Source: CAZMVU01 sp964569295
GTDB taxonomy: Bacteria > Hydrogenedentota > Hydrogenedentia > Hydrogenedentales > JAGMZX01
Direction of reading: 5' to 3'
Length of the DNA: 44,094 nt
NCBI GenBank assembly: GCA_964569295.1
Contig: CAZMVU010000014.1
Coordinates: 1 to 44,094 of the forward strand
Positions 16,618 to 25,310 of this stretch are shown in pieces. The stretch's first letter is position 1. Every line of letters begins with the position of its first letter. The position numbers and the translations under genes were made by a program. The notes beneath the pieces are model-generated. The model saw only the letters and a list, made by a program, of their open reading frames with translations, searched no databases and was not told where the DNA came from.

Positions 16618-18756
16618 ATGACTACGTTACCGCTGATACTGATTGCCGCTCCCTTGCTGTTTGCCGCTCCCGGCATGCCGGACATGACGGCCTTCCAGAC
16701 TGCCGCTCCCTTCAGTCCCGAGCTCGATATTCAGTCCGATATGGCCATCGTCTATGGCGTCGACGATTCCTTCCCCGATCGTGTTACGCAGTGGCGCAAC
16801 CAGGGCTATACCGTATCGATGATGACCGGCATCTCCTGGGGGGGCTACGAGGACTACTACGTTACCGAGGATGGCTTCAAGAAAGAGGAGGTTCAGACCA
16901 ATAAGCGCGGCAAACTATTCATGCACGGCCAGAGCAAGACGGTGGGTTACAACGTACCCACCGCCGCCTATATCGAGTACATCAAGGAAAAGGCAGGCCG
17001 GGCGGTGGATGCGCAGGTCGAGGCGGTGTTTATGGAAGAGCCGGAGTACTGGGCCGAAAGCGGTTGGAGCGAGGCATTCAAGCAGGCGTGGGAACGTTTT
17101 TACGAGGAGCCGTGGGAAGAACCCGACGCCACCCCCGACGCCCAGTGGCGCGCGAGCCGCCTCAAGTATGAGCTCTACTTCCAAGCCTTGAAGGAAGTTT
17201 TCGGCCACATTAAGGAGCGTGCCGGCGAGAAGGACGTCGAGATCGGCTGTCACGTGCCCACCCACAGCCTCATCAACTATGCGCATTGGCGCATCGTGAG
17301 TCCTATGTCGCGTCTTATGCACCTCGACACGGCCGATGGCTATATCGCCCAGGTCTGGACCGGTACAGCGCGCACGCCGAACATGTACCAGGGCGAATTG
17401 AAAGAGCGCACCTTCGAGACGGCCTTCCTCGAGTATGGCCAAATGCTCGCCATGGTCCGGCCTACCGGACGCACCGTGTGGTTCCTGGCGGACCCCATCG
17501 AGGACAATCCGAACCGGAGCTGGAACGACTACCGCTACAATTACGAGTGTACCGTGCTCGCATCGCTCTTCTGGCCGGAAGTCCACCACTATGAAGTCAT
17601 GCCGTGGCCCAGGCGCATCTTCCAGGGGGCCTATCCGGAAGTTGACCTCGATGAAAAGAAGGGGGACCGGGTGGGCATACCGGCCGACTACGCCACCGAA
17701 ATTCTCACTATCATTAACGCACTGAACGCGATGGACCAGGAAGAGGTCGTCTATGACATGGGCACCCGGGGCATTGGGGTGCTGGTGTCTGACACAATGA
17801 TGTTCCAACGGGCGGCTCCTTATCGCAGCGATCCGCACCTGGGCTCCTTCTACGCACTCGCCCTGCCACTGCTGAAACACGGGGTGCCTGTGCAGCCTGT
17901 ACAGTTCGAGACCATCACCACGCCCGATGCCCTCGATGACTATCGGGTGCTTCTGCTTACCTACGAAGGCCAGAAGCCGCTCGAGCCCGAATACCACGCA
18001 GTGCTGGACCGATGGGTGCGCAACGGCGGCTGCCTGCTTTACGTCGGCGATGCCTCGGACCCTTACAACCGGGTGCGGGCCTGGTGGAATGAGGACGGCG
18101 ACAAGGAGGCCGATGCGCGCGATGACCTGTTCGACCGGCTCGGGGTCGCTGTCACGGCACGTAACGAGCCGGTTGCCGTAGGCGACGGGTTTGTGCGCAT
18201 TTTTGAAGAAAAGCCGCGCAAGCTCCAGATCTATAAAGACGGTGCGGAGAAAATTCGCGAGATGACCAGGAATCTGCTCGAACAAAAAGGGGAAACCCTG
18301 GAAACCCAGCGCTACCTGCGACTGCGCCGCGGACCGTTTGTCATGGTGTCCGTGTTGGATGAGTCGATGCGCGACGCACCGCTCGAGATCGAGGGCCACT
18401 ATATCGATCTCTTCGACCCACACCTCGCCTACACGACCAAGCGCACCCTTGCCCCGAACGAGCGCACCCTGCTCTATGACCTCGACTGGGCGCGCAGCCA
18501 GGGTGTCGAGGCGAAAGTTGTCGCGGCGGCCGCCCGTATTCGCAACGAGCAGCTCACGGACGAAGCCTTTCGCTTCACCGCGCACGGCCCGGCGGCCACC
18601 ACCGCGCGCGCCCGGGTAGTGCTGCCCAAGGCGCCCCGTGAAATCAACACCACCCCGGAGATCGACTTTGAACATACGTGGGACGCGGACAGCGGAACCC
18701 TGCGCCTTACGTTTCCAAACACGGCCGCCGCCATCACTTTCGATGTGCGCCTCTAA
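16618..18756 (+). CDS. Large secreted protein resembling a glycoside hydrolase
   Basis: The protein has 712 residues. GGAGG precedes the ATG at 16618 and the N-terminus is a signal peptide (LPLILIAAPLLFAAPG). The first 400 residues look like a TIM barrel, with VMTGISWGGYEDY-like strand ends and VFMEEPEYWAE, where two Glu residues could be catalytic. A middle part (DALDDYRVLLLTYEGQKPLEPEYH, then WVRNGGCLLYVGDASD) resembles the glutamine-amidotransferase-like trimerisation domain of GH42 beta-galactosidases. The C-terminal region is beta-rich. A glycosidase role in breakdown of a polysaccharide is the best reading, but I cannot assign a family number with confidence. It is divergent from the CgeB-like gene. 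Confidence 0.6.
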   Translation: MTTLPLILIAAPLLFAAPGMPDMTAFQTAAPFSPELDIQSDMAIVYGVDDSFPDRVTQWRNQGYTVSMMTGISWGGYEDYYVTEDGFKKEEVQTNKRGKLFMHGQSKTVGYNVPTAAYIEYIKEKAGRAVDAQVEAVFMEEPEYWAESGWSEAFKQAWERFYEEPWEEPDATPDAQWRASRLKYELYFQALKEVFGHIKERAGEKDVEIGCHVPTHSLINYAHWRIVSPMSRLMHLDTADGYIAQVWTGTARTPNMYQGELKERTFETAFLEYGQMLAMVRPTGRTVWFLADPIEDNPNRSWNDYRYNYECTVLASLFWPEVHHYEVMPWPRRIFQGAYPEVDLDEKKGDRVGIPADYATEILTIINALNAMDQEEVVYDMGTRGIGVLVSDTMMFQRAAPYRSDPHLGSFYALALPLLKHGVPVQPVQFETITTPDALDDYRVLLLTYEGQKPLEPEYHAVLDRWVRNGGCLLYVGDASDPYNRVRAWWNEDGDKEADARDDLFDRLGVAVTARNEPVAVGDGFVRIFEEKPRKLQIYKDGAEKIREMTRNLLEQKGETLETQRYLRLRRGPFVMVSVLDESMRDAPLEIEGHYIDLFDPHLAYTTKRTLAPNERTLLYDLDWARSQGVEAKVVAAAARIRNEQLTDEAFRFTAHGPAATTARARVVLPKAPREINTTPEIDFEHTWDADSGTLRLTFPNTAAAITFDVRL

Positions 18757-18807
18757 CATGCTACGATAAAGCGAATGGTTATGGGAACTGTCAGCCGTGC
18801 CCGCACA

Positions 18808-18837
18808 TTGGTGGCGCAGCCTCGTTTTTGTTACACT
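18808..18837 (+). promoter_or_regulatory. Predicted promoter of tex
   Basis: TTGGTG (18808-18813), an 18-base spacer and TACACT (18832-18837) with an extended TGT, about 130 bases before the tex start. The -10 half matches that of the amidohydrolase gene. Confidence 0.5.
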
Positions 18838-18968
18838 CCGCCACAACAATGCCAAAGGCCAAACGTCCATTGGCGAAAAGCAGGATAAGCTACCGCCTCC
18901 AATGGCAAACACGCCCATGAGTTCACCGTCACAGCGCCGGACGTGCCCGTCCCGGAGTCGCCTCAAAC

Positions 18969-21440
18969 ATGATTGAGCAGAGATTTGTCGAACGCATCGC
19001 CACTACCTTGGGCGTACGCCCGGACCAAGTAGCCGTGGCCATCCAACTTCTCGACAAGGGCGCCACGGTACCGTTTATCGCCGCCTACCGCAAGGACTTT
19101 ACGGGCGGTCTGACAGATGCGCTACTCGAGCAGATCGAGAGCTACAACATCAAGTACACCGCCTTCGTCAACCGGCGCCAAGCCATTATCGAGAATATCG
19201 CCAAGCGCAACATGCTCACCGAAAACCTGCGCCAGGAAATCATGGCGTGCAATCTTTCGGCTGAACTCGAGGATATCTACCTGCCTTTCCGGCGCCAGCG
19301 GCGCACCCGGGCCACCGTGGCCCGAGAACAGGAACTTGGCCCGCTGGCCGACTACATCTGGGAACAGCCGGACGACGCGCAAAGCCTCGAAGAAGTGGCC
19401 CGGAGCTTCATGAACAGCCAGAAGCAGATCAGTTCGCCCGAGGAAGCGCTCGACGGAGCCCGCGCCATTCTGATAGAGCGCATCAATTTCGACCGTGTCA
19501 CCCGCGGCATGATCCGCGAACGCCTGTTCAAAGAGGGGCAAGTCACCACAGGCGTTACCCCCCATGCCGAAGGCCAGAAAACCAAGTTCGAGGCGTACTA
19601 CAACTTTTCCGAACCCCTCGCAAGTATCCCGTCACACCGTCTGCTTGCGGCATTGCGCGGCGCCAAGCAAGGCATCTTACGTATCGAATTGGTCATCGAC
19701 GACGACCGCATGATGCGGGACATCGTGGAGCGATTCCGCAAGTCCGAACGCGCAGATACGGCGGAGCAAATTCGCGCCGCGGTCAAAGAAGCTTATCACC
19801 GCCATTTGAAGCCCACGCTCGAAGAAGAAGTGCGCGCCATCGCCCGGGAAGATGCCGAGACCGAGGCGATTCGCGTGTTCCAGGAGAACGCGCGCAACCT
19901 GCTGCTGTCCCCGCCGGCCGGCGCCATTCCGGTGATCGGGATCGAGCCCGACAGCGAAGGCGGCGGCATGCTTGCCGTTGTCGATGCAACCGGCTCACAT
20001 ACCGCCAGCGCGGCGCTCAAGCCGCAGGAAGACAGTGCGCAGGCGGAAAAAGATCTGGCCGGGCTTATCGAGCAACACCACATCAAAGCGGTGGCCATCG
20101 GCAATGCACAGGGCGCGCGCGATATTGCACGCTTCGTGAAGGGCATCATCCGCAAGTCCGGCAATAATCAGGTCTTTTCTATTCTAGTCAACGAATCCGG
20201 CGCCGCCATCTATTCGGCCTCGAAGATTGCACGCGAAGAATTCCCCGATGCCGAACTCGCCGTGCGCAGCGCCATCTCCGTGGCACGGCGCCTTCAGGAT
20301 CCGCTGGCGGAACTCGTGAAGATCGAGCCGCGCAACATCGGCGTCGGCCAGTACCAGCACGACGTGAATCAGCGCCAACTGCGCGACGGGCTTTTCAAGA
20401 CCATCGTGTCCAGCGTCAACCGTGTCACCGTTGATCTCAACAACGCCGACGTTTCGCTGTTGCGCTACGTGAGCGGCATCCAGATGGGAACTGCGCAAAA
20501 CCTTGTCGCCTTTCGCAAACAACACAACGGCTTTACCAATCGGCGACAGCTTATCGATGTCGACGGTATCGGTCCGAAAACCTTCGAGCAGTGTGCGGGT
20601 TTCCTGCGGATACCCAACGGCGACACGCCGCTCGATGCCACCGCTATTCACCCCGAGGCCTACCCGGTCGTCGAGCGAATGGCAAGCGACCTGGAGGTGA
20701 GCGCGGCGGATCTGGTGCGCAACCGGGATCTCATCGAGAAGATCGACTTCGACAAATATCAGATGGATTCCATTGGCCCCGCCACACTTGCCGATATCCG
20801 TGCGGAACTCTTGCGGCCCGGGCGCGACCCGCGCCGCCGGTTCAAGCCGCCCAAGTTCCTCGAGGGCGTATACTCTGTGGCCGAGCTCCAGGAAGGCATG
20901 GCGTGCGAGGGTATCGTGACCAATGTCACCGACTTTGGCGCCTTTGTCGACATTGGTGTGCAGCAGGATGGCTTGGTCCATCTCTCGGAACTGGCCAATC
21001 GCTATGTGCCCGACCCCCGGCAAGTGGTGAAAGTCGGCGACATCGTGCGTGTCCACGTAATTCAGGTTGACAAGGAAACGCCGCGCATCTCGTTGTCCAT
21101 GCGCGCTGCCGCGAAGGCCAAGCGTAAACGTCCCCCGCAGCGCGGCAAGAGTGAGGGGGTGCCGCGCGAACAGGCGGGGACCGAGAGTAAGGAGCGTGGG
21201 GGAGGAGCGCCCGCACGCGCCGACAGCCGTGGTAGCCAAGGGGACCGCGACCAGGAGAAAAAGCGGGACACGCGCCGCCGGGAGCGGCCGCCCAAGCGTG
21301 GACGCAGCGACGACAGCCGGCGCAAAGACAGCGCGAAGGGCGGCTCGTCGAATGTGAAGTACGGCGACAAGAGCAGCAAAGGGCTCAACACGCAACTTGC
21401 CGATCAGCTTGCCGATCTCAAGAAACGATTCGGCGAGTAG
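18969..21440 (+). CDS. tex: Tex-family RNA-binding transcription accessory protein
   Basis: The protein has 823 residues; typical Tex is about 750-790. The N-terminal helical region begins MIEQRFVERIATTLGV with IQLLDKGATVPFIAAYRKD. A YqgF/RNase H-like domain lies at about 325-450, a helix-hairpin-helix pair around LIDVDGIGPKTFEQCAGFL at about 525-550, and an S1 domain at about 640-712 (ACEGIVTNVTDFGAFVDIGV, then VKVGDIVRVHVIQVD). The last 105 residues are an added low-complexity basic tail rich in Arg, Lys, Gly and Ser, likely for extra RNA contact. Tex is thought to act in transcription or RNA turnover in the cytosol. GGAG precedes the ATG; the gene converges with the DUF2007 gene. Confidence 0.95.
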   Translation: MIEQRFVERIATTLGVRPDQVAVAIQLLDKGATVPFIAAYRKDFTGGLTDALLEQIESYNIKYTAFVNRRQAIIENIAKRNMLTENLRQEIMACNLSAELEDIYLPFRRQRRTRATVAREQELGPLADYIWEQPDDAQSLEEVARSFMNSQKQISSPEEALDGARAILIERINFDRVTRGMIRERLFKEGQVTTGVTPHAEGQKTKFEAYYNFSEPLASIPSHRLLAALRGAKQGILRIELVIDDDRMMRDIVERFRKSERADTAEQIRAAVKEAYHRHLKPTLEEEVRAIAREDAETEAIRVFQENARNLLLSPPAGAIPVIGIEPDSEGGGMLAVVDATGSHTASAALKPQEDSAQAEKDLAGLIEQHHIKAVAIGNAQGARDIARFVKGIIRKSGNNQVFSILVNESGAAIYSASKIAREEFPDAELAVRSAISVARRLQDPLAELVKIEPRNIGVGQYQHDVNQRQLRDGLFKTIVSSVNRVTVDLNNADVSLLRYVSGIQMGTAQNLVAFRKQHNGFTNRRQLIDVDGIGPKTFEQCAGFLRIPNGDTPLDATAIHPEAYPVVERMASDLEVSAADLVRNRDLIEKIDFDKYQMDSIGPATLADIRAELLRPGRDPRRRFKPPKFLEGVYSVAELQEGMACEGIVTNVTDFGAFVDIGVQQDGLVHLSELANRYVPDPRQVVKVGDIVRVHVIQVDKETPRISLSMRAAAKAKRKRPPQRGKSEGVPREQAGTESKERGGGAPARADSRGSQGDRDQEKKRDTRRRERPPKRGRSDDSRRKDSAKGGSSNVKYGDKSSKGLNTQLADQLADLKKRFGE

Positions 21441-21455
21441 GGCGGCTTTCCCCGC

Positions 21456-21725
21456 TCACGGCCCCGCCCCATCCCGCCCTTCCTCACGCTCACGCGTGTG
21501 TGCGGCCAGCAGGTTACGCGCGGCGGTCTCGTCTTCCGCCTTGACCAGCACCGACACCTCGCCGAGGCCATCGGCCGTGATGGGCAATATCGAGTGGGGG
21601 ATTTCCGAATTCGCCCGGGCTTCCACCCCATGCGCACGCAAGTAGGCGATGACAACCTCGGCTTCCGAATCACTCCAGCACACATGCACTGGCACTTTCG
21701 GATATCCGTCGCTATCGAGGATCAT
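21456..21725 (-). CDS. DUF2007-like small protein
   Basis: The protein has 89 residues. The ATG at 21725 overlaps the stop of the upstream SDR gene by four bases (ATGA), which fixes the start. The pattern VPVHVCWSDSEAEVVIAYLRAHGVEARANSE, here read in short pieces, with SVLVKAEDETAARNLL towards the end matches the DUF2007 'putative signal transducing protein' fold: an ACT-like ligand-binding domain that tells apart membership of two strands and helices. In other bacteria these are small, often operon-linked proteins of unknown role. It is the last gene of a four-gene operon. Confidence 0.7.
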   Translation of the reverse strand: MILDSDGYPKVPVHVCWSDSEAEVVIAYLRAHGVEARANSEIPHSILPITADGLGEVSVLVKAEDETAARNLLAAHTREREEGRDGAGP

Positions 21726-22642
21726 AACTGCCCTCCAGTCCGGGGGCCGGCCGCACCGCTTTCCCGGCGGATTTCCGCTGCCAAGTCCCGAATCGAATCT
21801 TCCAGCATATAGTGGGGCTGCCAACCGAGCCACTGGCGGGCTCGCGCACAATCCATTTCCCAGTTCACATGGTCATCCGGATCCGGTTGTCCGCTCAACG
21901 CCACCTCTGCCCTGGAGCCGAGCACGGACGTGATACGCTGCGCCAGATTCATGTTCGACACGGCCTCTGCGGATCCTACCTGGACAACGCCGCTACAATC
22001 CGCGCGTATTCCGGCGCATACGGCCGCCGCCACGTCGCGCACATCGAGGTAGTTCTGCCGCCGGCCGCCGTGCCCATGCACCCGCAGGGGCTCATCGCGC
22101 AATGCCCGCTCCACGAAGACACGCATGATGCGCCGTGCCCGCAGACCCGGGCCGATAGGGGAGGGGATGCGCAGGGACAAGGTATGCATCTGCGGTTCAA
22201 GCAGCGCGGCCCGGTGTTCACCGAAGAGCTTCGTGGCGGCATAGAGCGAGGGCGGGGCCGGGCACTGCCGTTCATGCAACGGGCTGCTGCCCGGTTTTCC
22301 GTAGACGGCCACGGTGGAAATGTACACAAAGTGCGTGCAGTTCCACCGGCTGGCAAGCTGGGCCATGAGGTGGGTGCCATAGGCGTTGACTGCCATGAGT
22401 GCCGCCTCATCGGCCGGGTCCAGACAGGCCGCGGCGTGGACAATGGCATCACAGCGCGTGCCGCCGCCGGTCAAGGTGTCCAAGTTGCCTTCCGCCAGAT
22501 CGAAGGTGAGGGGCGCCACCTCCGGCGGGATGTCCGCCGCCCCGCGCCGGCTCATTCCGGTAACGGCATATCCCTCCGCCAACAACGCCCGCGCCACCGC
22601 ACCGCCCACGTGGCCCCCGGCCCCTGTGACAAGTACCTTCAA
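21722..22642 (-). CDS. NAD-dependent sugar epimerase/dehydratase (extended SDR)
   Basis: The protein has 306 residues. It begins with a TTG start codon whose TTGA overlaps the upstream stop by four bases. The NAD-binding motif GAGGHVGG lies at 7-14, the catalytic triad is STVAVYG (Ser109) with Tyr134 and Lys138 in YAATK, and the substrate region contains RRQNYLDVRDVAAAV. The architecture matches UDP-glucose 4-epimerase-like or dTDP/UDP-sugar dehydratase/reductase enzymes. It probably acts on a nucleotide-activated or lipid-linked sugar with the GT2 enzyme and the ATP-grasp ligase of the same operon. The exact sugar is unknown. Confidence 0.85.
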   Translation of the reverse strand: MKVLVTGAGGHVGGAVARALLAEGYAVTGMSRRGAADIPPEVAPLTFDLAEGNLDTLTGGGTRCDAIVHAAACLDPADEAALMAVNAYGTHLMAQLASRWNCTHFVYISTVAVYGKPGSSPLHERQCPAPPSLYAATKLFGEHRAALLEPQMHTLSLRIPSPIGPGLRARRIMRVFVERALRDEPLRVHGHGGRRQNYLDVRDVAAAVCAGIRADCSGVVQVGSAEAVSNMNLAQRITSVLGSRAEVALSGQPDPDDHVNWEMDCARARQWLGWQPHYMLEDSIRDLAAEIRRESGAAGPRTGGQL

Positions 22643-23703
22643 CCGCGTATCCCGTAGTCTTCCACATGCAACGGATAAGCATGCGGGTCATCGAGGCAGC
22701 CATCACGCTCCAATTGCTGCACCGCTTCCTGGTCCACATACACTTCGTTCCAATAGCGCAGCGCCGTTCCCCGGGTAACAACGGGCAATGCGAGGGTTTC
22801 TTCATCGAGCACGAAATGCCGCAAGACCGCCTCGGCCTCGTTGAAGCCGTAGTATGCCCGCAGCGGCGCGGTGCCGGAAAAACGCGGATTCAGCTCGAAA
22901 CACACCGGTCCGCGGGACGTGACGCGCAATTGCACATTAAAAGGCCCCAAAGGCTTCAGCGCTGCGGCAATTCGCTCGGCTTCCGCGCGTACTTCCGGGT
23001 ACGCGCCCAGCACCGCCTGGTGCGTGGTGCCCCCATGCAATGTGCGCCGCATGGCGATGGTTGCCCGTTTTTCCCCCCGGCGGTCGCAAAAAACACCCAC
23101 GGTGTATTCGTTGTCTGTGTCGCCCAGCAGCTCTTGCACGATGTAGTCGCCGCGCCCGCGGACAGCCGCCAGCTCGTGCTTGTTGCCCAACACCAGGAAC
23201 CCGTGGGCCCCGCCGCCCATTCGGGGCTTTGCTGCCAGGGGAAAGCCGCACGCGTCGATGAGCGCAGTCAGCGCTCCCAGGTTGTCCGCCGCCGCATAAC
23301 AGGGGAAGTTGAAGCCTTGCGCTTCGAGCCAGCGGCACGTCTCCAGCTTGTCCTCACCTATCGCCATCACCTCGGGCGCATTCACGAGACAATACGCGCC
23401 CGTGGCCGCTTCCACTGTGGTGCGTAATGGCGACAGAACGCGCAGTATCGGCTCGCAGCCGGTCAGGATAATGTCGATATTCTCCTTTTTGCACGTCTCG
23501 ATGAGCCATGGCACGAAACGCTCTTCGCCCGCCCAGGGCGACAAGTACGCCCGTTCCGACGTGTACAAGCCGATTTTCAGCGCGCTGATGTCGGCGCCCA
23601 CAACGCGGTTGGGAACCTGCGATCGCCTGAGCGCTTTCAGAATGCCCTGGGTCACATTACCGCCCACGGCGAGCGCAAGCACGTTGATTACCCTCGGCGC
23701 CAT
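22639..23703 (-). CDS. ATP-grasp ligase of the CarB/PylC-like class
   Basis: The protein has 354 residues. An N-terminal Rossmann-like pre-ATP-grasp domain (VINVLALAVGGNVTQG) is followed by ATP-grasp features: AAKPRMGGGAHGF with Lys159 and the glycine-rich loop, YIVQELL with Glu191, and the magnesium-binding FELNPRFSG with Glu270, Asn272 and Arg274. Such enzymes join a carboxylate to an amine or thiol through an acyl phosphate. The start lies three bases after the GT2 stop and the stop overlaps the SDR start by four bases, so the three are made together. The substrate is unknown; an amino-acid or acyl group added to a sugar is one possibility. Confidence 0.85.
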   Translation of the reverse strand: MAPRVINVLALAVGGNVTQGILKALRRSQVPNRVVGADISALKIGLYTSERAYLSPWAGEERFVPWLIETCKKENIDIILTGCEPILRVLSPLRTTVEAATGAYCLVNAPEVMAIGEDKLETCRWLEAQGFNFPCYAAADNLGALTALIDACGFPLAAKPRMGGGAHGFLVLGNKHELAAVRGRGDYIVQELLGDTDNEYTVGVFCDRRGEKRATIAMRRTLHGGTTHQAVLGAYPEVRAEAERIAAALKPLGPFNVQLRVTSRGPVCFELNPRFSGTAPLRAYYGFNEAEAVLRHFVLDEETLALPVVTRGTALRYWNEVYVDQEAVQQLERDGCLDDPHAYPLHVEDYGIRG

Positions 23704-23706
23704 TGA

Positions 23707-24636
23707 TCAGTCGCTCTCCTCGTGAATCACGTAATACGGCTTGCGCTGCACCTCGACATAGATGCGCGCTACGTATTCGCACATGAGCCCCGTAGCAATC
23801 ATCTGCACCCCCGCCAGCGCAAAGAAAACCGCAATGACCGTCTCCAAATCCAACAGGTTGCCGTATATGACCCGGATGAGCGCCACGCGGATGCCCATCG
23901 CAAAGCCCATAAATGCAAAGACCCAGCCGGCCAGCCCAATCCAGTGCAGGGGCCCTGCCGTGATTCCCGTGAGCAGGTCAAAGGCCGTGCGCACAAGCTT
24001 GCGCAGGCCGTACTTGCTTTGCCCATGGGTGCGGCCCGCGTGCCGTACTTCCACTTCGCACACCGCACCGCCGAGCGCCGCCACATCCGCCGGCAGGTAA
24101 CGGCACCGGTGGCTCAGCGTGTTCATGCGGCCGACAACCTCCCGCCGAAACGCTTTCAGCGCGCAGCCGTAGTCGTGCAGGTGTAACTTTGTGACGTGAC
24201 TGATCCACGCGTTCAGCAATCGCGAGACTATGCGCCGGAAGAAAGCGTCCTGCCGCTGGGTGCGCCACCCGCTGACGATGTCATAGCCGGATTCCAGCCG
24301 GTCAAGAAGCTTCGGCATGTCTTCGGGGTAGTTTTGCAGGTCTGCATCCATCATGACCACGAATGCCCCACGCACCCGTGAGAAGCCCGCATAGAGCGCC
24401 GGATTCTGCCCGAAATTCCGCGTGAGCCGCAGCACGCGAATACGCGGGTCGCGCGCATGTAACCGGCGCGCGATACCCAGTGTGTCGTCCGTACTGCCAT
24501 CGTCTACGAGGATAATCTCGAACGTGTCGCCCCGCGCCTCCAGCGTCGCTACGGTGCGCGCACACAGTTCCTCCAGCGCATCCTCCTCGTTAAAGACCGG
24601 CACCACGACCGATACACGCGGGGTCTCCTGGCTCAT
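23707..24636 (-). CDS. Family 2 glycosyltransferase with two membrane segments (ArnC/GtrB-like)
   Basis: The protein has 309 residues. GAGG precedes the ATG at 24636; an upstream ATG at 24669 falls next to the transcription start and is rejected. The GT-A fold shows VSVVVPVFNEE, VDDGSTD at 44-50 and DADLQ at 97-101. Two hydrophobic segments near the C-terminus (about 225-250 and 262-285) anchor it to the inner membrane, as in ArnC and GtrB, which transfer a sugar from a nucleotide to undecaprenyl phosphate. It heads the operon with the ATP-grasp, SDR and DUF2007 genes. The sugar is unknown. Confidence 0.88.
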   Translation of the reverse strand: MSQETPRVSVVVPVFNEEDALEELCARTVATLEARGDTFEIILVDDGSTDDTLGIARRLHARDPRIRVLRLTRNFGQNPALYAGFSRVRGAFVVMMDADLQNYPEDMPKLLDRLESGYDIVSGWRTQRQDAFFRRIVSRLLNAWISHVTKLHLHDYGCALKAFRREVVGRMNTLSHRCRYLPADVAALGGAVCEVEVRHAGRTHGQSKYGLRKLVRTAFDLLTGITAGPLHWIGLAGWVFAFMGFAMGIRVALIRVIYGNLLDLETVIAVFFALAGVQMIATGLMCEYVARIYVEVQRKPYYVIHEESD

Positions 24637-24678
24637 GTTTATACCTCGTTCGGACTTGGGCTTATTCATTGGCGCGGC

Positions 24679-24684
24679 ATTATA
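24679..24684 (-). promoter_or_regulatory. Perfect TATAAT -10 box of the GT2 operon
   Basis: On the minus strand TATAAT lies 43 bases before the GT2 start codon. The -35 region is weak (TCCCAA at 17 bases). Confidence 0.5.
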
Positions 24685-24792
24685 CTGTGTTCCCGGGGCG
24701 CTTGGGAAACCCGGGCAAGAAACCCGCCGCCCCATGCGTCTACAGAGGGGAAGCCGCACAGGACAAAGCGTCGAACGGGAACCCAGACCTCC

Positions 24793-25263
24793 ATGTCCCT
24801 ACCGAAGAAAATCGTATCCGGCGGGCAAACCGGCGTCGACCGGGCCGCGCTCGATGTCGCCATGCGCCTTGGTATACCCTGCGGCGGCTGGTGTCCGAAA
24901 GGGCGCTTTGCCGAGGATGGCCGCATTCCGCCCACCTATCCGCTCATCGAGACGCCGGCGCGCGAATATGCCGAGCGCACCTGCTGGAACGTGCGTGATA
25001 GCGACGGCACGCTCATCCTCACTTTCGGCGAACCCGCCGGCGGCACGGCGCTCACCCGCGTGTTTGCCCTTCAGGAGCACAAGCCGCACCTCGTGATCGA
25101 TCTCGAAACAAAACCCACGGTTACCGGCGCCCACCGCTGGATCAACAACCACAACATCGCCGTGCTCAACGTTGCCGGACCACGCGCCAGCACGGTGCCG
25201 GGCATCTACCCCCTCGCCACGCAATTCCTCGAAACCTTGTTCGCGGAACTGGGGGCGCGGTGA
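24793..25263 (+). CDS. YpsA/putative molybdenum-carrier-like SLOG protein
   Basis: The protein has 156 residues. It opens with KKIVSGGQTGVDRAALDVA and continues GIPCGGWCPKGRFAEDG, TLILTFGEPAGGTAL and HNIAVLNVAGPR. This is the pattern of the MoCo_carrier family, a SLOG/Rossmann-like nucleotide-binding fold related to YpsA and LOG. The family name comes from a cyanobacterial or algal molybdenum-cofactor carrier, but many members sit in nucleotide-signalling contexts. It is divergent from the GT2 operon and converges with purB. A nucleotide or pterin ligand is likely; the function is not established. Confidence 0.8.
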   Translation: MSLPKKIVSGGQTGVDRAALDVAMRLGIPCGGWCPKGRFAEDGRIPPTYPLIETPAREYAERTCWNVRDSDGTLILTFGEPAGGTALTRVFALQEHKPHLVIDLETKPTVTGAHRWINNHNIAVLNVAGPRASTVPGIYPLATQFLETLFAELGAR

Positions 25264-25310
25264 GCGGGCCATGCAGCGCCGGCGCACCCCGCTTCAATAC
25301 TTGCCAGCCA

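Noticed and set aside
16915..18966. 683-codon minus-strand frame opposite the glycosidase-like gene
   Set aside because: Shadow frame; low-complexity composition and no start signal, while the plus strand has a signal peptide.
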